A stretch of DNA of 34,876 nt from Acidobacteriota bacterium (GCA_021817045.1 JAKAWG010000056.1:1-34876), one strand, 5' to 3'; shown: positions 8,780 through 16,936, counted from the first letter of the stretch. Numbers and translations: made by a program. The notes: generated from the letters alone by a model not told the origin.

Positions 8780-8918
8780 TGCATTTACCTCTAGTTGTAA
8801 GGCCCGGTAGTTCGGTTATGACTACATAGGCTCCACAGCGATGAGGTCGGCTACTGAATGTCTGTGGAGCCTATCCCTGGTAAGGTAAGCTCTCCCGGAA
8901 GGGATAGGGGGTCCAGGG
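8780..8918. promoter_or_regulatory. Divergent control region with a 13-base inverted repeat
   Basis: This 139-base gap lies between the Ub-like operon (leftward) and the sigma-like gene (rightward). It holds a perfect inverted repeat, ATAGGCTCCACAG at 8826-8838 and its complement at 8862-8874, with 23 bases between. The same motif occurs with one change at 206-218 (minus strand, before tnsA) and with its first ten bases at 12494-12503. A pair of divergent sites fits a shared regulator or two promoters read by the neighbouring sigma factor. The role is inferred. Confidence 0.5.
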
Positions 8919-9458
8919 GTGTCCAAAACCCACTACAGCCGAGACGAAGCCGAGGACCTGCTTCACCGCCTGACTGACGACGACATCAAGCGGGCCACTG
9001 CCTATTCCGAAGACATTTCGAACCGGGCACGCAAGGCCATTGACCCGCGTGACTTGCTCGACGAGGCGATACTTCGCACCCTCGACGGGTCACGTCATTG
9101 GAAGCGGGGTATGCGTCCAGCCGAACACCTGTTCGGCGTGATGCGCAGCATTCAGAATAGCTGGCTTAAAGCGGTCACGCGCGCCAAAGCCGGTCACTCA
9201 CTATTCGTGGATTCGCTTTCAATAGAAGACCAAGAGGTAAAAGAAGAGTGGCCGGTCGAGTTGCTGGTCGAACTCCAACAGCGTGCGGAAAGCCTGTTGA
9301 CAGAAGGTCGTTTGAATATGGTGGAACAGTGCGTACTGCGAGGTTTCATTCAGGGACTTGAGCCGAAGAACATTCTTAGTCGGTGCAGGATTACGGCCAA
9401 GCGGTACGTGGATACGTTGTTGAGTCTTGCCGCGAGTCTTACCAGACAAAGCAGGTAA
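8919..9458 (+). CDS. Sigma-70-like regulator
   Basis: The 179-residue protein has the pattern of a small sigma factor: a region-2-like helical part (IDPRDLLDEAILRTL, around 42-56, then HLFGVMRSIQNSWLKAV) and a region-4-like tail (VEQCVLRGFIQGLEPKNILSRCRIT, in pieces across 132-160) that reads like a helix-turn-helix. The start is GTG at 8919 after a GGGATAGGGGG stretch. It is followed after 5 bases by a small gene that may be its partner. It lies in the transposon and diverges from the Ub-like operon, so it may drive transposon genes through the ATAGGCTCC motif. The family call is moderately sure. Confidence 0.6.
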   Translation: MSKTHYSRDEAEDLLHRLTDDDIKRATAYSEDISNRARKAIDPRDLLDEAILRTLDGSRHWKRGMRPAEHLFGVMRSIQNSWLKAVTRAKAGHSLFVDSLSIEDQEVKEEWPVELLVELQQRAESLLTEGRLNMVEQCVLRGFIQGLEPKNILSRCRITAKRYVDTLLSLAASLTRQSR

Positions 9459-9463
9459 CTATC

Positions 9464-9865
9464 ATGAGCAACGATAACCATGTGGCAGCCAAGGGTGCGA
9501 AAACACTGCTGGAGCAGATCGAACAGGCTTTGCTCAACGCCTCGCCGAAACAAATTGATGCCTACCTGAGAAAGGCCGGGCTCACCGGCAAGGCGGAGGA
9601 AAACATCAAACGGCTGAGGTGCGCTCTCGCCCTCGACTATAGTTCCGACATCGCAGGGAGAGAGGAACTTAAGAAAGCTGCGTTGATGGAAATCGATGGG
9701 GATGACCAAATTGCCAGCCGGATGCGTATTCGATTTGCACTGGCGGCACAACCTGAACTTGATAAAATTCTGGGCGTCACGCTCGCTTCGCTAAATGACC
9801 TGCCAGATGACATGGTAGGGGACGTTTTACAGCGGCTGCAGGCCCTGAAGAAATCACCGACGTGA
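9464..9865 (+). CDS. Small hypothetical protein downstream of the sigma-like gene
   Basis: The 133-residue product (MSNDNHVAAKGAK...) is mostly helical by composition and has no recognised domain. I use the ATG at 9464, five bases after the sigma-like stop, rather than an upstream in-frame start at 9383 that would overlap the sigma gene. Tight spacing suggests one transcript and a joint role, for example an anti-sigma or adaptor, but nothing in the sequence shows this. Its 3' end overlaps the convergent dCTP deaminase-like gene by 12 bases. Confidence 0.7.
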   Translation: MSNDNHVAAKGAKTLLEQIEQALLNASPKQIDAYLRKAGLTGKAEENIKRLRCALALDYSSDIAGREELKKAALMEIDGDDQIASRMRIRFALAAQPELDKILGVTLASLNDLPDDMVGDVLQRLQALKKSPT

Positions 9866-10495
9866 TTTCACCCTTTTCACCTGCGGAATAAAGGCGTCAT
9901 CACGCTTCTTTTTGTCTGCAATATTGCCTGGCTGCGGTTCAAATGAGAGTTGAAATTGCGAAGCCTGCTCTCTGGAGAACCCCGGATATTCTACGGTGTG
10001 AAAAGAGATTTGTGCGACGCACATCCCTGGGTAGACCTGAATAGGTATCTGTCCCAGATTGGACAATTCCAGGGTGATGATTCCCCGATAGCCTGGGTTG
10101 ATAAGCGTAGCTGTGGCAATATTCAGACCCTCGCGCGCCCATGAGGAACGAGCAGTGACTTGTCCCATGAGCTTGTCCGGCATCTCCACCCACTCCAGCG
10201 TCGGTACCAGTGTCAACTGACCGGGATGGATCAATATGGGTTCGCCGAACGGGACATCGTGTCGCTCCAACTTCTGGCGGCGTATACGCTCATAGGCATG
10301 CACTGGACCTTGGTCTTCCAGATAGGCCCTGGGGTCAACGTGCGAAATGCCACGGGCCCGTGCAATCAGGGCGATATTCCCGACTCGCAGGTCAATTGAG
10401 GCATCGCCAATCTGTTTGGAGGTGAGTAGCGGCCCAACATAAAGACTCTTGTCATCGAGACGCTTGAGTATCGCCTTTCGACTAAGCGCCGGCAC
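9854..10495 (-). CDS. dCTP deaminase-like protein
   Basis: The Dcd/Dut trimer family acts on dCTP or dUTP. The 213-residue protein shows ASIDLRVG (32-39), ARSSWAREG (115-123), INPGYRGIITLELSN (132-146) with E143 at the position of the catalytic glutamate of Dcd, and VYPGMCVAQISF. The C-terminal 40 residues are basic and extra. The start is GTG at 10495, inside the last 14 bases of the metallopeptidase-like gene, so the two are translationally coupled. Related deaminases are known anti-phage proteins that drain dCTP during infection. Here it comes with two unusual partners, so defence is likely, though housekeeping is not excluded. Confidence 0.85.
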   Translation of the reverse strand: MPALSRKAILKRLDDKSLYVGPLLTSKQIGDASIDLRVGNIALIARARGISHVDPRAYLEDQGPVHAYERIRRQKLERHDVPFGEPILIHPGQLTLVPTLEWVEMPDKLMGQVTARSSWAREGLNIATATLINPGYRGIITLELSNLGQIPIQVYPGMCVAQISFHTVEYPGFSREQASQFQLSFEPQPGNIADKKKRDDAFIPQVKRVKSRR

Positions 10496-11840
10496 GATCG
10501 CGCCCCTTCTTCTTGCCAGAACGGCGAATTCTACTTTTCCTGATGGCGCGTTCCTGGATTATGGCTTGTTCGCATAGTCTGTTGATTGTGGTGAACGCGT
10601 CATGCTTGCTGTCTTGGGGCAGTATTTTGTCAACTTTGGTATGGCAGGCAAGCCATCCCACGTGCAGTATCTGCCGGAAATCAGGCCTCAGGAACTTTAT
10701 CTTCCCGGTCTTCACTGTCTGTCCGATTGGTGGTCTCAGCGCCTGAATATCGCTGAGTAGGTGTTCCAAAGTTTTCGCCTCTGGCTTGTCGTATCCGAAA
10801 CCACCGAAGTCTTCTAGCAGTTTGCTGAGCTTCTTGGTTGCTGACACCACAAGATCCCTGCGGATCACGGTGTCGGTGCACATGGCGGAATGATTGTAGT
10901 CGAACAAAGCGGTATTAAATCTCAGCGCAGCCACTTGAGTATCATTGTTCACGGACTTCGGCAACGAATTATCCCAGCCGAGATCCCGATACGCGTATTC
11001 CAGCATTTGGTAGCGCCACACATGCGGCGGGTGACTAGGGTCTATATGCTCGCCAGTGGGGTCGGATAAGCCGAGCATGGTGCGAACCGCGGCAAAATAT
11101 GCGGGTCCCATGAACACCAGCCCGAATAAGTCACACAACAATTCTTGCAGCCAACGGCGCCGTACATCCTCAATCGTTGGCTTGAACTGGGCTTCAAGCT
11201 TCGGGCAGGCTTTCCCGATCCATTTCAACAGTTCCTGTGAATTGGTCAGCGGCGTGATTTTCCCCAACGACACGCCGGCGACATTAAGCTGCTCATGCAG
11301 TTTTGATCTCCACAGGGCGGCATGACATACCTCGTGACCCAGTACGGCGTGCAGCAGTACGTGGTGTTTTAGCGAACGAGGGACGACGATAGTGAACACC
11401 TGTCGTTTGCATAGTCGGGTACGGTTCGAATCTTTACGTGCCTCGAAGGCGCTCAACCCACCCTCCGCCATGATGAAAAACAGCGGATGTCCTGCTTTCT
11501 TGATCTGTGTGCCTTTATCCAGGTCACGATCAGCACAAAGGCGCTCGGCAAGTTTTTTGAGAGATTCCCCAAAGGCCCATGGAAATTCGCCGATATGGGA
11601 ACGTTCTATCTGAGCTATCAGGCGCGATAGATGTGAAAGTTCGCGGGCGTAGAAGCGGATTTCTTTGCGATTGAAGTCTGTGAGAGTCTTGGCGAAGCCT
11701 GTAATGGCCTGTAGCCTGGAATAGCATTCTTCGAAGAAGAAGCGGCTCCCCGTTGGGCCGTAGTCATAGCGGAGGGCATCCCGAAGGAGTTCCTCCACAT
11801 TTCTACATTCCTGGAGGAGAAACTCCCTGGGAGACAGCAT
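10482..11840 (-). CDS. Predicted HExxH zinc metallopeptidase
   Basis: The 452-residue protein contains LLHAVLGHEVCHAAL with HEVCH at 169-173, the zincin motif. About 60 residues later comes WLQELLCDLFGLVF (230-243), where E233 or D237 could supply the third zinc ligand as in M48-like enzymes. The rest is unrecognised, and the tail is very basic (KSRIRRSGKKKGRD). It lies second in a three-gene operon between a small acidic protein (2 bases before) and the dCTP deaminase-like gene (14-base overlap). A peptidase beside a deaminase suggests proteolytic control, with cleavage of a partner on infection as one possibility. No signal peptide, so likely cytoplasmic. Confidence 0.7.
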   Translation of the reverse strand: MLSPREFLLQECRNVEELLRDALRYDYGPTGSRFFFEECYSRLQAITGFAKTLTDFNRKEIRFYARELSHLSRLIAQIERSHIGEFPWAFGESLKKLAERLCADRDLDKGTQIKKAGHPLFFIMAEGGLSAFEARKDSNRTRLCKRQVFTIVVPRSLKHHVLLHAVLGHEVCHAALWRSKLHEQLNVAGVSLGKITPLTNSQELLKWIGKACPKLEAQFKPTIEDVRRRWLQELLCDLFGLVFMGPAYFAAVRTMLGLSDPTGEHIDPSHPPHVWRYQMLEYAYRDLGWDNSLPKSVNNDTQVAALRFNTALFDYNHSAMCTDTVIRRDLVVSATKKLSKLLEDFGGFGYDKPEAKTLEHLLSDIQALRPPIGQTVKTGKIKFLRPDFRQILHVGWLACHTKVDKILPQDSKHDAFTTINRLCEQAIIQERAIRKSRIRRSGKKKGRDRAGA

Positions 11841-11842
11841 GC

Positions 11843-12298
11843 TTATTCGTCAGGCAACGCTTGTATGAACACTTTCAGGAACCTACGGGCCTTGGAATCA
11901 TCCTCGTCGGATTTTGGATCCCGTTCATCCGGGTCTTCCAGGTGCCACAGAAGTGTCTGATGTAGGCACGCGCCGACCTTTTTCCTGCTCATGCCATTAA
12001 AAACCTGCTCACGGGCGACATCCATGGCCCGCTTGATATCTTCGAGCGGATCGCCCGCCTCGAACTCATCCTGCTCCAGATCGAACGGTTCCGATTCGAA
12101 TATGCCCATGGACTCAGGTTCGGTCTGCATCACGCCGTACCGGTACATATCCACCAGCCGGATGAAATTCAGGATGCACATGGCAGCCGGCTCCGGCACT
12201 TCGTCCTGCGGGCGTTTGAGGTGCGCCAGTGTGTTCTTCGCAAGAATCCCGGAAAGGACTCGCGGATCACTCGGACCAAGAAGCGTGTGAAACGTCAT
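11843..12298 (-). CDS. Small acidic hypothetical protein, first gene of the deaminase operon
   Basis: The 151-residue protein is rich in Asp and Glu, with runs such as FDLEQDEFEAGDPLED and EDPDERDPKSDEDD. I start at the ATG at 12298 because GGAGGG lies 7 bases upstream; a start at 12325 is possible. No domain is recognised. It lies 2 bases before the metallopeptidase-like gene. An inhibitor, substrate or sensor for that peptidase would fit, but this is inference from position and charge only. Confidence 0.7.
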   Translation of the reverse strand: MTFHTLLGPSDPRVLSGILAKNTLAHLKRPQDEVPEPAAMCILNFIRLVDMYRYGVMQTEPESMGIFESEPFDLEQDEFEAGDPLEDIKRAMDVAREQVFNGMSRKKVGACLHQTLLWHLEDPDERDPKSDEDDSKARRFLKVFIQALPDE

Positions 12299-12632
12299 AG
12301 CTGATCCCTCCAAACCATGTTTCATACCGCATGGGTTTTAGGTCCTAGAGGGAAGTTTAGTATATCCTTAACCCCCCCAGCCATAATGAGTGTCTAAAAC
12401 TCGACCAAGTCGGTGGCTACAGCAATATAGCGTACTTCATTTATCTAAAATTTTACAAGCTCTTTATATGAATAATAGCCTGTTCTATAAGGTATAGGCT
12501 CCAATGGGGCGTCCGGCGGCCTCAGGGCCAGTTATCCCTATACCCCTATTCAACCCGTACCGCGCAAGAGTGTCTAAAATCCTGGTAAGTCGGCTAGGTT
12601 GGACCATCCCAGCAAGGGAGGATACCCCATTT
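12299..12632. promoter_or_regulatory. AT-rich divergent region with spaced direct repeats
   Basis: This stretch separates the deaminase operon from the gene at 12633. It contains GAGTGTCTAAAA at 12388 and again at 12568, each followed at the same distance by AAGTCGG, so the two copies are exactly 180 bases apart. Between them lie an AT-rich tract (12420-12485) and a ten-base copy of ATAGGCTCCA at 12494-12503. It could hold promoters, operators or remains of a transposon end. Function unproven. Confidence 0.4.
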
Positions 12633-13031
12633 ATGGGGTACTTCCGTGCCCTAGGAGAGCTCCTGTGCGCCCCGGCCAACCTCAAGACCCCGGCCGGGCA
12701 CCACCCACTAGCCCCTTACTTCGACCTCGCCGCGGAGGTCCAAGCCCACCCAACTGGCACTGTCGCCGACGCCCGGCATCTACCCACGGCTGCCCTTATA
12801 TCGTTCCCCCAGCGATGCATGACATTTGATGCCAAATGGGCTTCTGAAGGGCAGCTAATACTGAGTCTCGGCATACGGATTGCCCGGGAGCTGGAATGGG
12901 GCCCTGAGATGAAAAATCCGAAGCACGTCTTCGTCATGCCTCGGGATGGCCTTCTCTTCATGTTGTCAAATACCCGTTACAGCGAGATCCGATCGGAATC
13001 ACCCGAGAATTGGCTACCTGCAGATGAGTGA
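12633..13031 (+). CDS. Hypothetical protein
   Basis: I start this gene at the ATG at 12633 because GGGAGG lies 11 bases upstream, giving 132 residues (MGYFRALGELL...). A longer start at 12504 exists but lacks a good ribosome site and covers the direct-repeat region. The sequence (for example LISFPQRCMTFDAKW, LEWGPEMKNPKHVFVMPRDG) looks like real protein, but I recognise no family. It ends before the hairpin at 13118. Confidence 0.5.
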   Translation: MGYFRALGELLCAPANLKTPAGHHPLAPYFDLAAEVQAHPTGTVADARHLPTAALISFPQRCMTFDAKWASEGQLILSLGIRIARELEWGPEMKNPKHVFVMPRDGLLFMLSNTRYSEIRSESPENWLPADE

Positions 13032-13117
13032 TATGAGATATCTAAATTCTCTGTTTGGCTGGCTTGGCTGGTACCAACAACTTGTTTCGCTGAGGGGAGA
13101 TCTATTAAGTTAAATGA

Positions 13118-13136
13118 CCCCCGGCAAAGCCGGGGG
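13118..13136 (-). terminator. Hairpin terminator
   Basis: A perfect 8-base stem, CCCCCGGC and GCCGGGGG, closes on an AAA loop. Read on the minus strand it follows the lysR stop by about 40 bases and is succeeded by TCATTTAACTT, a weak T-rich tail. It could also stop transcription coming from 12633-13031. Confidence 0.6.
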
Positions 13137-13143
13137 CTTAGGG

Positions 13144-13167
13144 TTTCAACACTTTAACGGAACGGCT
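13144..13167. repeat. 24-base dispersed repeat, copy 1
   Basis: The segment starting TTTCAACACTTTAACGGAAC recurs at 28220-28243 with a single difference and in the same orientation. Both copies lie just after a hairpin. They may be ends of a lost element or sites of past recombination. Confidence 0.5.
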
Positions 13168-13177
13168 GGCCCCATCA

Positions 13178-14071
13178 TCAGCGCGGTTTGCCTGAAGACG
13201 CGCTACGCGTGGCGTCAGCACGCAACGCTTCGGCCAGTCGAGTCAGCGTCGGCGAGTGCAGCGTGCGCGGCATCGCCAACAAGGTTCGCAGGCGCGCCAC
13301 CCGCGCCGGCACCTCGCTCAGCGACAGAGCGTCGCGCTGCGGGTAGATCTTCAGCACAGAGCGGGGCACCAGACTAACGCCAACCCCGGCCGCGGCGGCC
13401 GCCAGAATGGCATGGTAGGAGGCGAACTCGAGCATTCGCGCCGGTACCACGCGTAGCGTCTGCAGCCATTGCTCTAGGCGTCGGCGATAAGCGCAGCCCT
13501 GACCGTAAAACACCAGCAAGGTCTTGCCATTCAGCCGCCGCGGATCTTCCAGCAAAGCGCTGCCGGCGGCGGCCACCAGCACCAGTTCTTCCTCGTACAG
13601 CGGTACCCGCGTGAAGCGTGCGTTGTCCACCTCGTCGCCGACGATGGCAGCGTCCAGGGTTCCGGCCTGCAGCCGTGCGATCAGTTCGCGCGACGGTGCG
13701 GTCTGCAGTTCAACCATCACTTCAGGATAGCGATGGTGAAACTCTGCCAGCGGGCGCGGCAACCGGCTGGCGGCCACGCTCTCCATCGCACCCAGGCGCA
13801 ATCGTCCACACACGGTGTCGAGGCGTACCGCGGCGCGAGCTTCCTCGGCGAGCCCAAGCAGGCGGTCGGCATAGCCGAGCAGCGCATCGCCGGCGGCGGT
13901 CAGCCGCAGTACCCTGCCGTTGCGTTCGAACAGATTCACGCCCAGCGACATCTCCAACTGGCGGATACGCACGGTGACGCTGGACTGGGCGCGATGCAGT
14001 CGTGCCGCTGCACGGCTGACGCCGCCAGTCTCGACGACGGCGCAAAAGGTTTCCAGTTCGCGTAGATCCAT
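13178..14071 (-). CDS. LysR-family transcriptional regulator
   Basis: The 297-residue protein has the LysR winged helix-turn-helix at its start (MDLRELETFCAVVETGG, AARLHRAQSSVTVRIRQLE, LGVNLFERNGR) and the two-lobe effector-binding domain from about residue 90. It is divergent from the MFS gene at 14172 across a 100-base gap, the usual sign that it controls that gene and itself. The effector cannot be read from the sequence. GC content and intactness are like core chromosome, unlike the relics to its right. Confidence 0.92.
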   Translation of the reverse strand: MDLRELETFCAVVETGGVSRAAARLHRAQSSVTVRIRQLEMSLGVNLFERNGRVLRLTAAGDALLGYADRLLGLAEEARAAVRLDTVCGRLRLGAMESVAASRLPRPLAEFHHRYPEVMVELQTAPSRELIARLQAGTLDAAIVGDEVDNARFTRVPLYEEELVLVAAAGSALLEDPRRLNGKTLLVFYGQGCAYRRRLEQWLQTLRVVPARMLEFASYHAILAAAAAGVGVSLVPRSVLKIYPQRDALSLSEVPARVARLRTLLAMPRTLHSPTLTRLAEALRADATRSASSGKPR

Positions 14072-14171
14072 GATCGGAAATATCGATGCTTTTATGGTGA
14101 ATAATTCATTATACCCGATATAAGGTTCACCCTAGAATTAAGCGTACCGTATTCCCGACCGCCACCATCCC
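14072..14171. promoter_or_regulatory. Divergent lysR/MFS promoter region with candidate operator
   Basis: The gap is AT-rich in a GC-rich setting. It holds the palindrome TGAATAATTCA at 14098-14108, followed by ATTATACCCGATATAA. LysR proteins bind imperfect palindromes (T-N11-A) in such gaps, so this is the likely operator region. Precise -35 and -10 boxes are not assigned. Confidence 0.45.
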
Positions 14172-15314
14172 ATGCGTAACGACCTCCGCGCCGCGTTCAC
14201 CGGCATGCTGCTTCTCGCCCTGGCGCTGGGTATCGGCCGCTTCCTGCTGACGCCACTGTTGCCGATGATGCAGACCGACGCGGGCCTCGACCTGGTGGCC
14301 GGAGGCTGGTTGGCTTCGGTGAACAACGTCGGCTATCTGGCGGGGGCCCTGCTATGCACGCTGCTGCCACTGCGCGCTCGACCGGCGCTACGTTCGGGTC
14401 TCGTAGCGATCGCGGTGGCCACGCTGGGGATGGGGCTCGCTCACACGGTTCCGGTCTGGCTGCTGTGGCGCCTGTTGGCCGGCATCGCTTCGGCGATTCT
14501 TGTAGTAAATGGCATCGCCTGGAGTATGGCGCGGCTGCGCGCAGCGGGGCAGCCGATGCTGGAGGCGTTGGTGTTCTGTGGCCCCGGTGTGGGCATCTTG
14601 GTAAGCGGCACATTAGTGGCCGGGCTGCGGCCACTGGGAGTCACTTCGGCCGCATGTTGGATCGGCTTCGGCATTGTCTGCGCGCTGGCTGCGGTGATGA
14701 TCTGGCACACGCTGGGCATGTCGCTGGCCCCGGCAATCGCGGCGCCAGCTATACACGCACACGGGGGTAAGCCGGTCGGACCGGCATGGTCGCTGATTCT
14801 GGCCTACGGCCTGATCGGCTTCGGCTACGTGATTCCCGCCACCTTTTTGCCGCTGATCGCTGGCGAACGCCTGCATCTCCCCGGGCTGAGCGAGTGGTTC
14901 TGGCCCCTGTACGGCGCGGCGACCGTGGCTCTGACCCTGATGCTGCCCCGTATTCTGACGCGTATCGACAATCGCCGCGTGCTCGCTGGGTGTTGTGCGT
15001 CGATGACAGTCGGTATCGCGCTTTGCCTGATTTGGCCGAGCATCCCAGGGCTTGCCCTCGCCACCGTGCTGATCGGTAGCGTGCTCATGCCTTTCTTCAT
15101 GGTGGTGATGCGCGAAGCGCGGTTGCTCGCCCCGTACGATCCGACCCATCTGATCGCCGCACTGACCACGGTGTTCGGCGTCGGCCAGGTCATCGCGCCA
15201 CTGGCCACGGCTTGGCTGGCCGCGCGGCAACACAGCTTCGATGCACCGCTTCTGCTCGCTGCGTTGGCCCTCATGGTGGCATTCGGGCTCGCACTGGTGC
15301 GGACGCACCGCTGA
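14172..15314 (+). CDS. YbfB/YjiJ-type MFS transporter
   Basis: The 380-residue protein has about 12 hydrophobic segments and opens with the family motif GIGRFLLTPLLPMM (20-33). It continues with SVNNVGYLAGALL and the second-helix features of the YbfB/YjiJ group of major facilitator proteins in the inner membrane. The substrate is unknown. It is divergent from a LysR gene, which probably regulates it. The ATG at 14172 is the first in frame after the gap. No damage is seen. Confidence 0.88.
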   Translation: MRNDLRAAFTGMLLLALALGIGRFLLTPLLPMMQTDAGLDLVAGGWLASVNNVGYLAGALLCTLLPLRARPALRSGLVAIAVATLGMGLAHTVPVWLLWRLLAGIASAILVVNGIAWSMARLRAAGQPMLEALVFCGPGVGILVSGTLVAGLRPLGVTSAACWIGFGIVCALAAVMIWHTLGMSLAPAIAAPAIHAHGGKPVGPAWSLILAYGLIGFGYVIPATFLPLIAGERLHLPGLSEWFWPLYGAATVALTLMLPRILTRIDNRRVLAGCCASMTVGIALCLIWPSIPGLALATVLIGSVLMPFFMVVMREARLLAPYDPTHLIAALTTVFGVGQVIAPLATAWLAARQHSFDAPLLLAALALMVAFGLALVRTHR

Positions 15315-15847
15315 GTTCATAGGCCGCCGGATTCAACAGTGACGAATAGCTCGCCAAGTCCTTTGATGAGGAGAAGCAGACATGCCAACATCCAGTATCC
15401 TGTCGCAGACCTACGGCCGTGGCGCCAGTGACCATGACGTAGCTTCTCGGAATCTTGCGGACAGGCATGCTTTTACTATAGGGCATCTACTACTATGGAC
15501 GCCCCCGTAGTCAAGCCTTCTCTTCGTGATGCCTGGTAGGATCAGATTGCAGCCTACTATTCGGCCTTGAATGGGGTGAAGCACGGAAGCCGGTTCCCCC
15601 GGGCCCGGATGATAATCGCAGACGGAGTCCTTATCTCTGATGTCAGGATTCGTTAATCGTGTCGTAATCAGCCAAATAGCGCTAACCCTTTGTCAGTGCT
15701 AGTATTTTCAACTTTCTTCGAACATGAATACTCGCCAGCACTGCATGGAAACGACACGATTAGCGGAAATGGCACGCCGTACCGCTCTCCCTTGCCAGCG
15801 GCAACAGCGCAAGCGCTATGGCCGCCTAGAGCGGCGGGGATAGCTGT
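15315..15847. other. Gene-poor relic region
   Basis: No intact gene is convincing here. It contains a likely tnsA start on the minus strand (15409-15468) and an inverted repeat, TAATCGTGTCGT at 15654-15665 with its complement at 15751-15762. Otherwise I see only fragments between decayed mobile elements. Confidence 0.5.
15409..15468 (-). pseudogene. Remnant of a second tnsA start
   Basis: From the ATG at 15468 the minus strand reads MPVRKIPRSYVMVTG, which matches the N-terminus typical of Tn7-like TnsA proteins (MPVRKIP, then Y and VTG) and the MPVRKIP start of the tnsA at 282. Homology is lost after about 15-20 residues and no nuclease core follows. It points to a second, deleted Tn7-like element in the opposite orientation. 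The match is short, so chance or mutual decay remains possible. Confidence 0.5.
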
Positions 15848-16028
15848 TAAACCGGGTGAACATTGAAGATCGCCAGCCAGCCTTGAGCCAGCGCCCCCTC
15901 CGCACGGAAGTGATCTTGCGCCGTCCCGTGATCCGGGACCGGGCACCATTTGGCCGGTCGGTATCCCCCTGGCGCAGGCGCACCAGAATCTGTCGGTACG
16001 GATACATCTCGAACGTCCTATTGCTCAT
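15848..16028 (-). pseudogene. IS21-family istA remnant (N-terminus)
   Basis: The minus strand from the ATG at 16028 reads MSNRTFEMYPYRQILVRLRQ, then GDTDR, the start of IstA transposases of the IS21 family. After about 35 residues the frame shifts; another frame continues with AQGWLAIFNVHPV and stops at 15848. Only the start of a roughly 500-residue protein remains, and no istB is seen. It lies about 1 kb from an IS21-type MITE. Confidence 0.75.
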
Positions 16029-16279
16029 GGCGGCTCCCGGCAAAAAGCCGGCAGCCTAACCGGTGAACGTTCGAGCCCCCACTCTCCCCGCCAAGTGGCG
16101 CCATTACGCCGAAAACGTAGTGGTTCCATCACGGCGAAAGTTCACAGCTTTGCGCAGAAGACCAGTTTGATCTGTGTCACCTACAAACCTCCATATGTAG
16201 ACACCTAACGGCTTGGCGATGCCACTGCCAGCGGACCGTCCGGCGCATCACCGGGTTATACCGCCGACGTGAATCCTCC

Positions 16280-16936
16280 TCACTCGTTCCTTGTAGCCGA
16301 TGCGTTCTGGAGGCGTGCCGCCCCCACCAAAAGTGCCGCCACGGCAACGAAGCCGATGAGCACCCCCAGCGCGTTGAGAAGCGCCCGACCGTACCCGAGG
16401 GTGCTCACGTCGATGAAAGGGTACGGATAGAGCCCGGTGAGCGATCCCCGAAGCAAGAGGTACACGAAGTAGCCGATCGGGTAAACGGTCCACTTGGGGA
16501 TCGCGCCCCAACCCAACCCACGTTTCGGCACCGCAAACCACCAGTACAGGAGGAATAACAGGGGCGTCACATAGTGCAGCGCCACATCGGCGGCGAGCTG
16601 CCAGCCCTGGGGGTTCCAGGCCTTCCGCAGCAGGATGAAGTAGGCGGCGCCGACCAGGGTGATCGCCGCCACGATGGCCGTCGCGACGCCGGGGCGCGCG
16701 AAGAATCGCGCGGGGGCGGACGCCGGGATGACGAGTGGGACGGAGAGTGCGAGGGCGACGAGGAGGTTCGTCAGGATCGTGAAGTAGCCGAAGTAGATTA
16801 CGACGCCCCAGCCCACGCCCTTGCCGTTGGCGACGGCCAGGCGGAGCGACAGGTAAAACTGGAGCAGTACCGCGCCCCACGCGATGAGGGCAGCGCCGGC
16901 GGTGAACCAGCGGAGAAGGGAGCGGCGAGTGGTCAT
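16280..16936 (-). CDS. Pr6Pr-family membrane protein
   Basis: The 218-residue protein (from the ATG at 16936) has six or so hydrophobic segments and matches the Pr6Pr pattern: FTILTNLLVAL, LHYVTPLLFLLYWW, VYPIGYFVYLLLRG and YPYPFIDV. It is an inner-membrane protein of unknown biochemical role. A longer frame reaches 17023 but runs into the MITE, so the internal start is preferred. It stands alone between mobile relics, and the MITE 57 bases upstream may affect its expression. Confidence 0.8.
   Translation of the reverse strand: MTTRRSLLRWFTAGAALIAWGAVLLQFYLSLRLAVANGKGVGWGVVIYFGYFTILTNLLVALALSVPLVIPASAPARFFARPGVATAIVAAITLVGAAYFILLRKAWNPQGWQLAADVALHYVTPLLFLLYWWFAVPKRGLGWGAIPKWTVYPIGYFVYLLLRGSLTGLYPYPFIDVSTLGYGRALLNALGVLIGFVAVAALLVGAARLQNASATRNE

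Noticed and set aside
12504..12632. Longer start for the hypothetical gene at 12633
   Set aside because: The ATG at 12504 has no ribosome site and its first 43 codons run through the direct-repeat region.
16248..16880. Minus-strand open frame rich in Arg and Pro over the Pr6Pr gene
   Set aside because: It is a shifted frame of the membrane-protein gene, which has the clear family match.
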